A stretch of 64,000 nt of DNA, taken from contig NZ_AYPQ01000001.1 in assembly GCF_000633635.1 (NCBI RefSeq), positions 902,820-966,819 of the forward strand, read 5' to 3'. Numbering within the stretch: the stretch's first letter is position 1; each line of letters opens with the position of its first letter. Positions 9,450-19,382 of the stretch are shown one piece after another. This DNA comes from Enterococcus crotali (GTDB lineage: Bacteria; Bacillota; Bacilli; Lactobacillales; Enterococcaceae). Both the position numbers and the translations under genes were made by a program. The notes beneath the pieces were generated by a model that saw only the letters and a program-made list of their open reading frames with translations, searched no databases and was not told where the DNA came from.

Positions 9450-10165
9450 CTATTCACTATCTTCTGGGTTTAGCCAATTGTGAAGAGTAACTTTAGGAAT
9501 TGGCTCATTTTGAGCACCTTGTTGCTCGATTTCCTTTTGAATCAACGCTTGTTTTCGACGTTTTTGATCTTCAGCCACTTGCTCTTTTGTCGTAATATTT
9601 TTACGCTCCCAAGCAAGTAAGATTCGATCGATATATTTTAAACTATACGCTTGATTTAACACGGCTTCTCTTAAGGCTAGTCGGATAAGTTCTGGTTGAT
9701 AGTGATCTGTTTCAAGCCACTGTCCGATCATTTCCAGTTCAATTGGCGATAACTGGCGTCCAAACTCTTTTTCAAACCCTTGATAAAGCTGCTTGATCGT
9801 TTCTTCTGATGTCGCCTCTTTTTGCTTTTCCGTCTGTTTTTGCTGCAAAGATCAATTTTTTCAAAAATCGGTAGTAAATCATACGTATCCATCATTTGAC
9901 CTTGATCGTTTTGTTTTGTTTCAATGATCAAAAAGCCACGTGAAACAAGTTGATTCATCAATTTATAAATAACATCGATTGGCTTGCCCATCATTTGACT
10001 GATTTCAGCTAAATCTGGAAACAAATCACCTTTTGCTTGGGAACGAAACAACTGCAGCCAGAATAAAAATTCTTCGTCCGTTAGACCTATTTTTTGATAA
10101 TTCTCAATGACCAAATTGGAGACAGTCGTTTCACCGGCTTTCAGGTATTCATTGATAGATAACAT
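9450..10165 (-). pseudogene. dnaD: DnaD replication initiation protein, frameshifted
   Basis: DnaD loads the replicative helicase together with DnaB and DnaI. The N-terminal winged-helix domain (MLSINEYLKAGETTVSNLVI..., about 105 residues) is in one frame. The C-terminal DnaD domain (TIKQLYQGFEKEFGRQLSPIE...NWLNPEDSE) is in the next. The break is at 9847-9849, where the minus strand reads GATCTTTGCAG; one more T would give Asp-Leu-Leu-Gln-Gln and join both parts. DnaD is essential in Bacillus, so loss is unlikely; I suspect a consensus error. The first part ends in a basic out-of-frame tail that is meaningless. Confidence 0.85.
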
Positions 10166-10201
10166 AACTGCTCCCTCATTTCTGTTGCTAGATAATAATT
10201 G

Positions 10202-11701
10202 TTATTCTTTGATTTTATAGACATCATAATAGATTGATTTCATATAATCAATCAAATATTGTGGATTCAGTGCTTCACCCGTCGCATCTAAAATCAATTG
10301 ATTTGGTTTTCTTGAGGCACCATATTGGTGGATATAATCAGTTAACCAGTTTTTGATTGAAGAGTAATCATCACTAGCTAAAACTGCATCTACATCAAGC
10401 TCTTTGCCCATTGCATGACGTAGTTGAGCAGCATACATGTAGCCTAAGGCATAAGATGGGAAATAACCAAAACTACCGCCAGACCAATGAACATCCTGTA
10501 CGATGCCTTCTAAATCATTCTTAGGTCGAATCCCTAAATATTCTTCGTACTTATCATTCCAGATTTGAGGTAGATCATCGACGGAAACCTCTTCATTAAA
10601 AATCATTTTTTCAATTTCATAACGAATAATGATATGAAGTGGGTAAGTTAAACTGTCTGCTTCAATTCGCACCAAACTCGCCTTTGTCTCTTTTAATGAA
10701 TCATAAAAAGTATCAAAATCAATATCATCAAAAGTACCTTCTGTGCACTCTTTAAAAAATGGGAATTGTTTTTGCCAAAACTGTTTATTACTACCAATAA
10801 TAATTTCATTAAATAACGATTGAGACTCATGGATCCCCATAGAAGCGCCAGTTGAAAGTGGCGTGTAATCATATTTTGGATCGATACTTTGCTCGTAGAT
10901 TCCATGACCCGCTTCATGGATGACACCAAATGTTGCCATTGAAAAATTCGTTTCATCCCAACGCGTTGTGATCCGTGCATCATTGCGATTCAAATCTAGC
11001 ATGAATGGATGAACCGTATCATCTAAACGTCCACGAGAAAAATCATAGCCTAACTGCTCTGCAACTCCTGTTACAAAGGTTCTTTGTTGTTCTTTTGTTA
11101 CACGTCTAGATAAAAAATCAGTACGAGGGACTGTTCCTTTTTCAGCAATCTGGGCTCTAATTTCCATGATTCCTGTTTTTAATTGAGTAAAAATTTGATC
11201 TAATTTTTCAACACTTAACCCAGGTTCATATTGATTCAACAAGACATCATAATTTGTTGCTTCATCTTTTTTCCAAAATGGAATAAATTCCTTTAAGAAA
11301 TCGATAATCGTTTGGATTTCGTTTTTCATTTTAGCGAAATCTTTCGCTTTTCTAGCTTGCAGCCATGCTGTATGAGCATTGGTCAATGCAGTATTATACG
11401 CCTGCATCCGCTCAGCAGGAATGCTATGATTTAACTCATATTCTTCTTTGATCTTCTTATAAACGGCTAAACCGACTTCTGATAGCTCATCAGAGTGCGT
11501 GTCAAAATAAGCTAGAGCTTCTTGAACTTTTGGTCCCACGCTACGCTCAAATGACATTCCTGATAAATAACCGACAGCTTCGCCTCTAAACGCACTGCTC
11601 GCTTCTGGCATTCCAGTTTGGCTGTCCCATTCTAGCAAACCCAAAGCTTGGTTTATCAATTCGATTTCTCTGATTTCTTGCAAAAATTCTTGTTCTTTCA
11701 T
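10202..11701 (-). CDS. M32-family metallocarboxypeptidase
   Basis: The 499-residue protein is a zinc carboxypeptidase of the Taq/Pfu type that trims C-terminal residues from peptides in the cytoplasm. The zinc site HEAGH (in GVIHEAGHGIYEQ) and the third ligand region (MGIHESQSLFNEIIIG) are present, and the length is normal for the family. An in-frame GTG lies at 11710, but AGGTG at 11709-11713 places the true start at the ATG at 11701. It begins next to the end of the upstream methyltransferase gene. Confidence 0.93.
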   Translation of the reverse strand: MKEQEFLQEIREIELINQALGLLEWDSQTGMPEASSAFRGEAVGYLSGMSFERSVGPKVQEALAYFDTHSDELSEVGLAVYKKIKEEYELNHSIPAERMQAYNTALTNAHTAWLQARKAKDFAKMKNEIQTIIDFLKEFIPFWKKDEATNYDVLLNQYEPGLSVEKLDQIFTQLKTGIMEIRAQIAEKGTVPRTDFLSRRVTKEQQRTFVTGVAEQLGYDFSRGRLDDTVHPFMLDLNRNDARITTRWDETNFSMATFGVIHEAGHGIYEQSIDPKYDYTPLSTGASMGIHESQSLFNEIIIGSNKQFWQKQFPFFKECTEGTFDDIDFDTFYDSLKETKASLVRIEADSLTYPLHIIIRYEIEKMIFNEEVSVDDLPQIWNDKYEEYLGIRPKNDLEGIVQDVHWSGGSFGYFPSYALGYMYAAQLRHAMGKELDVDAVLASDDYSSIKNWLTDYIHQYGASRKPNQLILDATGEALNPQYLIDYMKSIYYDVYKIKE

Positions 11702-11710
11702 AACATTCAC

Positions 11711-12874
11711 CTACTCTTCTCTTGGTTTTCTCGGTGGTCTTTCTCCCCAATATTGGAACAAATCAGTACGTAATGCACCATTATATAATTTTCTCTTTTT
11801 CGTAGCTCTTGCGCCATAATATTGTTCAAACGTTAAATCACTCGTTAAGATATATTTGCTCCACGTTTTAAGTGGACGAAAAACTTCGCCCATTTCTTTG
11901 TATAATTTACGCACGGATTCTTCTTCGCCTAAACGTTCTCCATAAGGCGGATTAGCAACCATTACACCGTATTCTTTTTCTGTCGTAAAATCACGCAACG
12001 CTAGCTGTTTGAATGTGATTGAATCACCTAAACCAATTTCTTCCGCATTCGCTTTGGCGATTTCGATCATTTTGCCATTGATATCAGATCCCATAATATC
12101 TAATTCAATATCATAATCGGCTTTCTCATCTGCTTCTTTACGAACTTTTTCAAAAACTGCAGAATCAAACCAATCCCATGTTTCACAAACAAATTCACGG
12201 TTAAACCCTGGTGCAATATTATGACCAATTAACGCTGCTTCAATACAAATAGTACCAGAACCACAAACCGGATCGTAAAAAGGACGATCTTTGCGCCAAT
12301 TCGTTAACGCCACTAATGCCGCTGCCATATTCTCTTTTAGCGGTGCCCCACCTTTTTCAATACGATACCCCCGTTTAAATAAACTAGGCCCAGTTGTATC
12401 AATCGTTACAGTCACATGATCTTTTAAAAGAGCAACTTCTAATTGGAAAAATGCACCTGTTTCTGCTAGAGGCACGGTCGCAGGACGATGGTAAACTTCT
12501 CTCAAACGATTAACGATCGCTTTTTTAGTGATCGATTGGCAATCTGGTGTGCTGTATAATTTAGATTTGATGGATTTTCCAGCAACTGGAAATTCTGCAT
12601 CCATCGGTAAATAATCTTCCCATGGTAATGCTTTAACTTTTTCAAATAACTCATCAAAGCTAAACGCATCAAATTCGCCAACAATAATTTTGATACGGTC
12701 TGCTGTTCTCAACCATAAATTAGCCGTAGCGATGGTTTCCATCGTCCCTTCAAATAAGGCTTTGCCATTTTCGACTTCGCATGGAATACCTAAATCACGT
12801 AATTCTTTCCCTACTAATGCTTCTAAACCACTTGCTGCCGTTGCAACAAGTTTAAATGTCTTTTCTTCTGTCAT
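11711..12874 (-). CDS. THUMP-domain rRNA N2-guanine methyltransferase
   Basis: The 387-residue protein has an N-terminal THUMP domain (about 1-165) and a Rossmann methyltransferase domain. The SAM site is in YDPVCGSGTICIEAAL and the catalytic motif IV is NPPYG. It corresponds to YpsC of Bacillus and to the N-terminal methylase half of RlmL, which makes m2G2445 in 23S rRNA. The neighbouring rnpB-gpsB order is the same as around Bacillus ypsC, which supports the assignment. Confidence 0.92.
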   Translation of the reverse strand: MTEEKTFKLVATAASGLEALVGKELRDLGIPCEVENGKALFEGTMETIATANLWLRTADRIKIIVGEFDAFSFDELFEKVKALPWEDYLPMDAEFPVAGKSIKSKLYSTPDCQSITKKAIVNRLREVYHRPATVPLAETGAFFQLEVALLKDHVTVTIDTTGPSLFKRGYRIEKGGAPLKENMAAALVALTNWRKDRPFYDPVCGSGTICIEAALIGHNIAPGFNREFVCETWDWFDSAVFEKVRKEADEKADYDIELDIMGSDINGKMIEIAKANAEEIGLGDSITFKQLALRDFTTEKEYGVMVANPPYGERLGEEESVRKLYKEMGEVFRPLKTWSKYILTSDLTFEQYYGARATKKRKLYNGALRTDLFQYWGERPPRKPREE

Positions 12875-12949
12875 TATATCTCCTCTTGTTCTTGTTATCG
12901 TTAAGAACTGTTCCTTACTCTATCTATACTAAAATTTTGTTTATCTCTT

Positions 12950-12985
12950 ACTTTAAAAAAAGCCTTCACAACAAAGTTGGAAGGT
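12950..12985 (-). terminator. Terminator of rnpB
   Basis: CCTTC-A-CAAC (12963-12972) pairs with GTTG-GAAGG (12976-12984), and an A run at 12954-12960 makes the U tract on the minus strand. Confidence 0.7.
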
Positions 12986-12998
12986 CATCCTGAATACT

Positions 12999-13385
12999 TG
13001 TAATTTTCTGTAAGCCATGTTCTGTATCGAATGCCTCTCAGGGAAAGACACTCGACGGTCATCATCTATCTGCAGAATTAATTCTGCCTCTTCTACTCGT
13101 TCATTTCCTTTAGAAGAGCGCCCCTACCATTGTTTGGGTTGCTCGCTCGAGGGGTTTACCGCGTTCCACCAATTCCGTTTCCAAAATTGCTTCGTCACTG
13201 TGGCACTTTCAAGGGTACTTTGACATAGTCGAAACCTTAGTCATTTTTCCTGCCGTTATTCTATTACTAGAATACCTTAGCTTATGATTTCGCTAAGCAC
13301 GAACACTACAGACATCTCAGTCTGTGCGAGCATGGACTTTCCTCAGCCTGAATAAATTCAAACCGCGATCACCCGAAAATTACAA
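12999..13385 (-). ncRNA. rnpB: RNase P RNA, Bacillus type (class B)
   Basis: On the minus strand the sequence contains the universal block GAGGAAAGTCCATGCTCGC close to the 5' end, and the 3' block with ACAGAACATGGCTTACAG. The ends pair as helix P1: TGTAATTTTC at 13375-13384 with GAAAATTACA at 12999-13008. About 387 nt fits class B. It is the ribozyme that matures tRNA 5' ends. It starts only about 18 bases after the gpsB stop, so its promoter lies within gpsB or it is cut from a longer transcript. Confidence 0.95.
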
Positions 13386-13403
13386 AATACTGCTTTCAAT
13401 CGA

Positions 13404-13835
13404 TTAAAATTGACGTGTTTCTGAATTGTCTATCTCGCGTTCATATGGATTGTGCAAGTTGCTTTCATATGGATTAGAATGGCTCATACCTGAAATTGGA
13501 TTTGAAGCAGGAGTGTCATCTAATTTTTTACCGAAAACCTCGCGTTCTAAATTAGACAAACGTTTTAGAATATCGAAGTTTGTAACAGCTGCACTTTTAG
13601 GCATTTCTTGTCCGCCGCGTGGTGGCATTGCTTGTTGTACTTTAGAAGCTTGATCAAGTTTTGCTAGTAACCGGTTATTTTCTTCTTGTAACGTTAAAAT
13701 TTCTTTGTTATACGCTTCATAATCCTTGATTACGTTATCTAAAAACTCATCAACTTCAACTGGATCATACCCACGCATTTTTGTTTTAAATTCTTTTTGT
13801 AAAATATCTTTTGGACTGTATACTAAATTTGCCAT
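13404..13835 (-). CDS. gpsB: Cell-cycle protein GpsB (DivIVA domain)
   Basis: GpsB is a septal and sidewall adaptor that positions class A penicillin-binding proteins. The 143-residue protein has the DivIVA membrane-binding head ([28 protein letters not shown]), a coiled coil to about residue 70, a linker and a C-terminal trimerisation segment ([16 protein letters not shown]). The gene lies close to pbp1A, its likely partner. Confidence 0.95.
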   Translation of the reverse strand: MANLVYSPKDILQKEFKTKMRGYDPVEVDEFLDNVIKDYEAYNKEILTLQEENNRLLAKLDQASKVQQAMPPRGGQEMPKSAAVTNFDILKRLSNLEREVFGKKLDDTPASNPISGMSHSNPYESNLHNPYEREIDNSETRQF

Positions 13836-13928
13836 ACTTACACCTCATTATTTTCTTTGATTAGGATAAAAGTTCATAGTTCAACAGCATTATTGTATCG
13901 GAAAATCGTCAGAAAATCAAACAGATTC

Positions 13929-14470
13929 TCACGAATCCATCGAGTTTTGTAAATCATCCATCGTTATCTGGCGGATTTCGTAAGGAAATTTCTCCGAAAA
14001 AAGTTCCGCATCCTTTAAAAAATACTGCGTCTTTCCTGGATATTCCTTATCATAAACAAGTAAACTTGCTCCAGAATGTTCCAATAAAAATCGTGTATGC
14101 ATTTTTAATTGTGCTGGCGATTTATAAGGTTGATGACTCACTGAGTCGACAAAATCTGCTAAAAGTTCAACTTTTTCTAAATTTGCGCGATTTTTTCATT
14201 CCAATTATTCCCAAAATCTTTAAATGGATAGATCAATCCTAGCATTAATTCCGGATAATCGTTCTTCAATTCTGCTACGACTTCCGCTGCCCAAATCTCT
14301 GTTCCAAGATTGCCTGAAACCAAAACCCACTCCAATCCAGTATCTAAATAGCCCATAATTTCCTTTTTTAATACATTTTTAATAACTGTAATTTTAGGGT
14401 CATTGTCCTGAAAAGCCCCGATTTCAAAGCTTTTATAACCAGTAACATAAAGTGTTTTTACGTTTTCCAT
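13929..14470 (-). pseudogene. ypsA: YpsA-like DUF1273 (SLOG) protein, frameshifted
   Basis: The N-terminal part (MENVKTLYVTGYKSFEIGAF...GLIYPFKDFGNNWNEK) has the nucleotide-binding SLOG features (WVLVSGNLGTEIWAAE). The C-terminal part (SHQPYKSPAQLKMHTRFLLEHS...) continues in another frame. At 14191-14196 the minus strand reads GAA-AAAATCGCG with six A; a seventh would restore NEKNRANLEKVELLADFVD and join the halves into a protein of about 180 residues, the family size. The start at 14470 is set by AAGGA spacing. YpsA is linked to cell division in Bacillus. A consensus error is likely. Confidence 0.85.
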
Positions 14471-14503
14471 AGACATTCCTTTTCTTTCATAAAGATTTTT
14501 TGT

Positions 14504-14509
14504 TATAAT
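14504..14509 (+). promoter_or_regulatory. -10 element for recU-pbp1A
   Basis: TATAAT at 14504-14509 lies 23 bases ahead of the recU start; no good -35 hexamer is seen. The divergent ypsA start is at 14470. Confidence 0.4.
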
Positions 14510-14531
14510 GTTGGCTAGGAGTGTGATAGAA

Positions 14532-15173
14532 ATGGCTTTTCATTATCCTAATGGTACTCCCTATAATAATCATGAAGCACCCAAAACAAAAAAACAAGTA
14601 AAAAAACAAAAATCAATCCAATTTGGTAAACGAGGAATGGATTTCGAGGAAGAAATCAATAAAAGTAATGCTTATTATCAGATGCACAGTAAAGCTGTCG
14701 TCCATAAAAAGCCCACACCCGTTCAAATTGTAAAAGTTGATTATCCCAGCCGAAGTGCCGCTGTCATCAAAGAAGCTTACTTTAGACAAGCTTCTACTAC
14801 TGATTACAATGGGGTCTATAAAGGATATTATCTGGATTTTGAAGCGAAGGAAACCAAGAATAAAACCTCTTTTCCTTTTAAAAACTTTCATCAACACCAG
14901 ATCGACCATATCCAACAATGTTTGGCTCAAGACGGAATTTGCTTTGTTCTATTGTGGTTCTCTTCATTGAATAGATGTTTCTTTTTTAGCGGAGAAGAAT
15001 TAGTAACTTGTTGGTCAGAACAAGAAAAAACTGGGAAAAAATCGTTGCCTTTATCTATTATTGAAAAAAATGGAATAGAGATCCAAATTGGAATTGCACC
15101 GCGGGTACCCTACTTGGATGCAGTCGAGCAACATATTCAATCAAACAAAGGAGTTGCGATTAATGACAACTGA
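14532..15173 (+). CDS. recU: Holliday junction resolvase RecU
   Basis: RecU cleaves Holliday junctions in recombinational repair. Within about 213 residues the active-site residues are visible as RGMDFEEEIN, the Asp in TDYNGVYKGYYLDFEAKETKNK (D-x-n-E-x-K nuclease core) and FPFKNFHQHQIDH. The ATG at 14532 is chosen because AGGAG at 14517-14521 is properly spaced from it. It overlaps the start of pbp1A by 11 bases, the classical recU-ponA operon, and its product supports both repair and chromosome segregation. Confidence 0.95.
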   Translation: MAFHYPNGTPYNNHEAPKTKKQVKKQKSIQFGKRGMDFEEEINKSNAYYQMHSKAVVHKKPTPVQIVKVDYPSRSAAVIKEAYFRQASTTDYNGVYKGYYLDFEAKETKNKTSFPFKNFHQHQIDHIQQCLAQDGICFVLLWFSSLNRCFFFSGEELVTCWSEQEKTGKKSLPLSIIEKNGIEIQIGIAPRVPYLDAVEQHIQSNKGVAINDN

Positions 15174-17493
15174 TGAAATAAGTTCACGTGCAGCTAGACA
15201 CGGACATACCTCTACTTCTAACGGTAATACAAACATACCGTCTAATGGTGGTAAAAAACCAAAGAAAAAACGAATCTTTTTAAAAATATTTCTAGGATTA
15301 GTTATTCTTGGAATCGTCGGTCTTCTGGCAGGTGTCGGTCTTTTCTGGTCCTACGCTAAAGATGCTCCTAAAATAGAAGACGATAAACTAAGTGCTACAG
15401 TCTCTTCAAAATTATACGATGCAAATAATGAAGTCTTTGAAGAACTCGGTGCTGAAAAACGAGAAATGATCAAACCAACAGATGTACCTCAATTACTTAA
15501 AGATGCTGTCGTATCGGTCGAAGACAAGCGTTTTTACAAGCATAGCGGTGTTGATCCGATTCGAATACTTGGTTCTGCTTTCTCAAACTTTAAGACAGGT
15601 GGTCTGCAAGGTGGTAGTACACTGACGCAACAATTGATCAAACTTTCTTATTTTTCTACAAAGGAAAAAGATCAAAATCTTAAGCGAAAAGCTCAAGAAG
15701 CCTGGATGGCAATGCAGTTAGAAAAAGAAAAATCAAAAGAAGAGATTTTAACGTATTATATCAATAAAGTCTATATGGCAAATGGCTTATACGGTATGGA
15801 AACTGCTGCTCAGTCATATTTTGGAAAACCACTAGCTGAGCTGTCGCTTCCCCAAACTGCGCTTTTAGCTGGGATGCCGCAAGCCCCCAACGACTATGAT
15901 CCATATGTAAAACCTGATGTGGCTAAAGAACGACGTGACGTTGTTTTATACACAATGAAAGAAAATGAGAAAATCACTCAAAAAGAATATGAGGATGCTA
16001 AAGCTACTCCAATCGACGATGGCCTGCAACCTTTAAAACAATCAAATGAAAATCGTAAAATTGTTGATAATTATATCAAGGAAGTTATCGCTGAAGTGGA
16101 AAGTATGGGCAAAAATGTGTACACAGACGGTTTGGACATACATACCAATCTTGACATGAACGCACAAAAACGACTGTATGATATCATTAATAGCGATACT
16201 TATGTAGAATATCCTGATCCAGATTTCCAAGTGGCTTCAACTGTGATCGATGTCAAAACAGGTCAAGTCAAAGCACAAATCGGCGGACGAAATATTCCTG
16301 ATGACGTGCAGCTTGGCGAGAATTTAGCCCTAAATGTTCGACGTGATGTTGGTTCAACAATGAAGCCCATCGCTGACTATGGTCCAGCCATTGAAAACCT
16401 TAATTACTCAACTGGACGAATCATGATGGATCAACCAACCACTTATGAAGGAACCAATATTCCTGTAACAAATGCTGATATGCAATATTACGGTGCTCTT
16501 ACTATGAGAAAAGCGATCATGTACTCACGTAATACCACAGCAATCCAAACATTCGATACTGTAGGTAGCGACAAATCAGCAGAGTTCCTTAAAAACTTAG
16601 GGATCGAATTTAAAGATATTGTTGCTGCAAATGCAATTTCAAGTAACACGAACGAGATCGATGGAACAAAATACGGTGTGTCTTCTTTAAAACTAGCTGC
16701 GGCATATGCTGCTTTTGCTAATATGGGCGTATACAATAAGCCTTACTACGTTAACAAAGTTGTATATCAAGACGGCTCAGAAGATGTAACTGAAACTGAA
16801 AGTAAACGTGCTATGAAAGATTCAACCGCTTATATGATGACTGACATGCTTAAAGACGTAATAACTGGAGGAACAGCCTTCAATGCAGGAGTTCCTGGTC
16901 TCATCCAAGCAGGTAAAACCGGTACAGCCAACTATACTGAAGATGATCTGATTAAAATGGGTGCTTCGCAATCGTCTAGTATTGCTCCTGACAGTACTTT
17001 CGTTGGCTATACACCTCATTATGCTGTTTCAGTTTGGACAGGCTATAACGATCGAAAAACTCCGATTCCTTTTGAATATTGGGGAACCGCTTCTGATGTT
17101 TACCGAGAAATGATGACCTATCTTTCTGAAGGTGTTTCAAATGATGATTGGACAATGCCTGACAGCGTGATTCGTTCTGGTAGCGAGCTCTATGTAAAAG
17201 GAGCTTACGAAGAAAACTTGTTGCCTTCAAATACAAGTTATGATACTTCTGCTTCTTGGGAAAATCCAATAAGCTCTGAACCAGCAACAACAAGTAGTTC
17301 TACTTCTGCTTCACAAACAGAACCATCATCAACACAACCTAGTGATCAGCCAGTTTCTTCTACACAACCGTCAGAGCAACCAAGTTCAACACCACCAACG
17401 GAGCCACCAGCAAGTAGTGATCCACCAGAACAACCATCGAGTACGCCTCCTGAACAAAATAATGCAGCTGGAAGACGATCCCCTTCCAGCTGA
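15163..17493 (+). CDS. pbp1A: Class A penicillin-binding protein 1A
   Basis: This bifunctional peptidoglycan synthase (776 aa) starts at the ATG at 15163, where AAAGGAG ends seven bases upstream; a longer frame from 15088 lacks a site. It has a basic cytoplasmic tail, one membrane helix (about 43-65), a GT51 glycosyltransferase domain (EDKRFYKHSGVDP, GGSTLTQQLIK) and a transpeptidase domain with GSTMKP (Ser nucleophile), SRN and KTGTA. The last 70 residues are a Ser/Thr/Pro-rich extracellular tail with repeated SSTQPSEQP-like units. GpsB, encoded nearby, is a probable partner. Confidence 0.95.
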   Translation: MTTDEISSRAARHGHTSTSNGNTNIPSNGGKKPKKKRIFLKIFLGLVILGIVGLLAGVGLFWSYAKDAPKIEDDKLSATVSSKLYDANNEVFEELGAEKREMIKPTDVPQLLKDAVVSVEDKRFYKHSGVDPIRILGSAFSNFKTGGLQGGSTLTQQLIKLSYFSTKEKDQNLKRKAQEAWMAMQLEKEKSKEEILTYYINKVYMANGLYGMETAAQSYFGKPLAELSLPQTALLAGMPQAPNDYDPYVKPDVAKERRDVVLYTMKENEKITQKEYEDAKATPIDDGLQPLKQSNENRKIVDNYIKEVIAEVESMGKNVYTDGLDIHTNLDMNAQKRLYDIINSDTYVEYPDPDFQVASTVIDVKTGQVKAQIGGRNIPDDVQLGENLALNVRRDVGSTMKPIADYGPAIENLNYSTGRIMMDQPTTYEGTNIPVTNADMQYYGALTMRKAIMYSRNTTAIQTFDTVGSDKSAEFLKNLGIEFKDIVAANAISSNTNEIDGTKYGVSSLKLAAAYAAFANMGVYNKPYYVNKVVYQDGSEDVTETESKRAMKDSTAYMMTDMLKDVITGGTAFNAGVPGLIQAGKTGTANYTEDDLIKMGASQSSSIAPDSTFVGYTPHYAVSVWTGYNDRKTPIPFEYWGTASDVYREMMTYLSEGVSNDDWTMPDSVIRSGSELYVKGAYEENLLPSNTSYDTSASWENPISSEPATTSSSTSASQTEPSSTQPSDQPVSSTQPSEQPSSTPPTEPPASSDPPEQPSSTPPEQNNAAGRRSPSS
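17465..17492 (+). repeat. Perfect inverted repeat over the pbp1A stop codon
   Basis: CAGCTGGAAG (17465-17474) and CTTCCAGCTG (17483-17492) form a 10-bp stem with an 8-base loop that includes the last codons and most of the stop codon. There is no T run. The true terminator is the next hairpin. Confidence 0.6.
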
Positions 17494-17502
17494 TGTATAA
17501 AT

Positions 17503-17536
17503 AAAAAGATACGATGCTCTCGCATCGTATCTTTTT
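17503..17536. terminator. Bidirectional terminator between pbp1A and pyrG
   Basis: A perfect 15-bp stem, AAAAAGATACGATGC (17503-17517) with its complement (17522-17536), has the tetraloop TCTC. It gives U runs in both directions. Confidence 0.9.
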
Positions 17537-17538
17537 AT

Positions 17539-19140
17539 TTATTGATTATTTAAAGCGGCCTCAACGAAACCTTTAAACAAATGTTGCGGTCTATTTGGTC
17601 TAGAAATCAATTCTGGATGGAATTGGCAACCAACGAAGAATTTTTTATCTGGTAATTCAACAATTTCAACTAAGCGATTGTCTGGCGAAACCCCAGAGAA
17701 TACTAAGCCCTTTTCTTCAAATAATTGGCGATATTTATTATTGAATTCATAGCGATGACGATGACGTTCTTGAACCACTTCTTGTCCTTCGTATGTCGCA
17801 GCTGTAACACTACCTTTTTTCAGTTTACATGGGTATAAACCTAAACGTAATGTTCCACCAAGATTTTCAACATTTTCTTGATCTGACATCAAATCAATGA
17901 TGTTATTAAGAATATCTGGATTATTTTCAGCAGATCCTGCATCTTCTAATTTTACAACATTACGAGCAAATTCAACACAGGCCATTTGCATACCTAAACA
18001 GATACCTAAGAATGGCACATCATTTTCGCGGGCAAAACGAATCGCTTCGATTTTTCCTTCCACTCCACGATCACCAAAACCACCAGGTACTAAAATGCCA
18101 TCAGCAGCTTTTAAAGTCTCCGCAACATTTTCTTCTGTTAGCTCTTGTGAATCGATCCAATCAATGACAATATCAGAATCAAAAGCAAAACCAGCATGTT
18201 TCAATGCTTCTACCACTGAAAGATAGGCATCAGGAAGTTCCACATACTTACCTACTAAAGCAATTCTAGTTGTCTTCTTTAAGCCTAGTACTTTTTCTTC
18301 TAAAGCACGCCATTCCGTCATATCTGCAGCTGGTACATCTAGTTTTAAGTGATCACAAACAATTTGGTCCATATTTTGAGCTTGTAATGCTAATGGAATT
18401 GAATAAAGCGTCTCAACGTCACGTGATTCAATAACCGCTTCTGGTGCTACATCACAAAATTGAGCTAATTTATTTTTTGTTCCTTGAGAAACTGGTAATT
18501 CTGTACGAACGACTAAAATATTGGGTTGAATCCCTAAACTACGTAATTCTTTTACACTGTGTTGCGTTGGTTTAGTTTTCATCTCGCCCGCCGCTTTTAG
18601 ATACGGAATCAGCGTTGTATGGATATACATCACGTTGTCACTGCCAACGTCTGCTTTCATTTGACGTAACGCTTCTAAAAACGGTAGTGATTCGATGTCA
18701 CCGACTGTTCCTCCGACTTCTGTAATAATAATATCCGCATCTGTCATAGTTGCTGCACGCATGATTTTATCTTTGATTTCATTTGTGATATGAGGAATAA
18801 CTTGTACAGTTGCCCCTAAATACTCACCCTTACGTTCTTTTCTCAATACCTCTGAATAAATCTTCCCTGTTGTCACATTTGAATATTTATTTAAGTTGAT
18901 ATCGATAAAACGTTCATAGTGACCTAAGTCTAAGTCTGTTTCGGCACCATCATCTGTGACAAAAACTTCTCCATGTTGATAAGGACTCATTGTTCCTGGA
19001 TCCACGTTGATATAGGGATCAAATTTTTGAATCGTTACTTTCAAGCCGCGATTTTTTAATAAACGCCCTAAAGATGCGGCAACAATACCCTTCCCAATCG
19101 AAGAAACTACGCCGCCTGTAACAAAAATGTATTTTGTCAT
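17539..19140 (-). CDS. pyrG: CTP synthase
   Basis: PyrG makes CTP from UTP, ATP and glutamine. The 533-residue protein has the synthetase domain ([14 protein letters not shown], the ATP loop; VEGTVGD-like [11 protein letters not shown]) and a class I glutaminase domain with nucleophile Cys in GICLGMQ and the His/Glu pair in QFHPEL. It is monocistronic, with its own promoter and a CTP-sensing attenuator in the leader (19212-19291), and a shared terminator. Confidence 0.97.
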   Translation of the reverse strand: MTKYIFVTGGVVSSIGKGIVAASLGRLLKNRGLKVTIQKFDPYINVDPGTMSPYQHGEVFVTDDGAETDLDLGHYERFIDINLNKYSNVTTGKIYSEVLRKERKGEYLGATVQVIPHITNEIKDKIMRAATMTDADIIITEVGGTVGDIESLPFLEALRQMKADVGSDNVMYIHTTLIPYLKAAGEMKTKPTQHSVKELRSLGIQPNILVVRTELPVSQGTKNKLAQFCDVAPEAVIESRDVETLYSIPLALQAQNMDQIVCDHLKLDVPAADMTEWRALEEKVLGLKKTTRIALVGKYVELPDAYLSVVEALKHAGFAFDSDIVIDWIDSQELTEENVAETLKAADGILVPGGFGDRGVEGKIEAIRFARENDVPFLGICLGMQMACVEFARNVVKLEDAGSAENNPDILNNIIDLMSDQENVENLGGTLRLGLYPCKLKKGSVTAATYEGQEVVQERHRHRYEFNNKYRQLFEEKGLVFSGVSPDNRLVEIVELPDKKFFVGCQFHPELISRPNRPQHLFKGFVEAALNNQ

Positions 19141-19211
19141 AATATAAAAAACCCTTTCTGAAAATAGATTTGTAGAGATAAGTAAACAACAAATTACTTT
19201 CTTGCTTGTTA

Positions 19212-19252
19212 TGAAAAAGTAAAAGCTCCCTATTCAAAATGAATAGGGAGCT
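19212..19252 (-). promoter_or_regulatory. pyrG leader attenuator (intrinsic terminator)
   Basis: On the minus strand AGCTCCCTATTCA (19252 to 19240) pairs perfectly, over a 3-base loop, with TGAATAGGGAGCT (19236 to 19224), followed by TTTTACTTTTT. It sits between the promoter and pyrG. The upstream arm carries CUCCC, which can pair with 5' poly-G made by reiterative transcription from the GGGC start, the mechanism known for Bacillus pyrG. Confidence 0.85.
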
Positions 19253-19287
19253 GAAATTTGTTGTAAACTTCTGACCTTCTCAAAGGT

Positions 19288-19327
19288 GCCCAAGTAGTAT
19301 AATACAAGCAAATTAGTTTGAGGTCAA
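19288..19327 (-). promoter_or_regulatory. pyrG promoter with GGGC start site
   Basis: On the minus strand TTGACC (19322-19327), a 17-base spacer, TATTAT (19299-19304), seven bases, then GGGC (19291 to 19288). The position and sequence of the start site match the CTP-regulated pyrG promoters of Gram-positive bacteria. Confidence 0.85.
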
Positions 19328-19382
19328 GTTTTTCTATTGGAAGATTTTTGTTTTTTTAGTAAAGTTTTAACGCTTCGTCCAT

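Noticed and set aside
9840-9860. Programmed frameshifting in dnaD
   Set aside because: No slippery heptamer plus downstream structure is seen, and the same kind of one-base loss occurs in seven other genes.
13017-13223. Plus-strand 68-codon ORF
   Set aside because: It lies inside RNase P RNA on the other strand and is an accident of that sequence.
17465-17492. The hairpin at the pbp1A stop as terminator
   Set aside because: It lacks a T run; the perfect 15-bp hairpin at 17503-17536 is the terminator.
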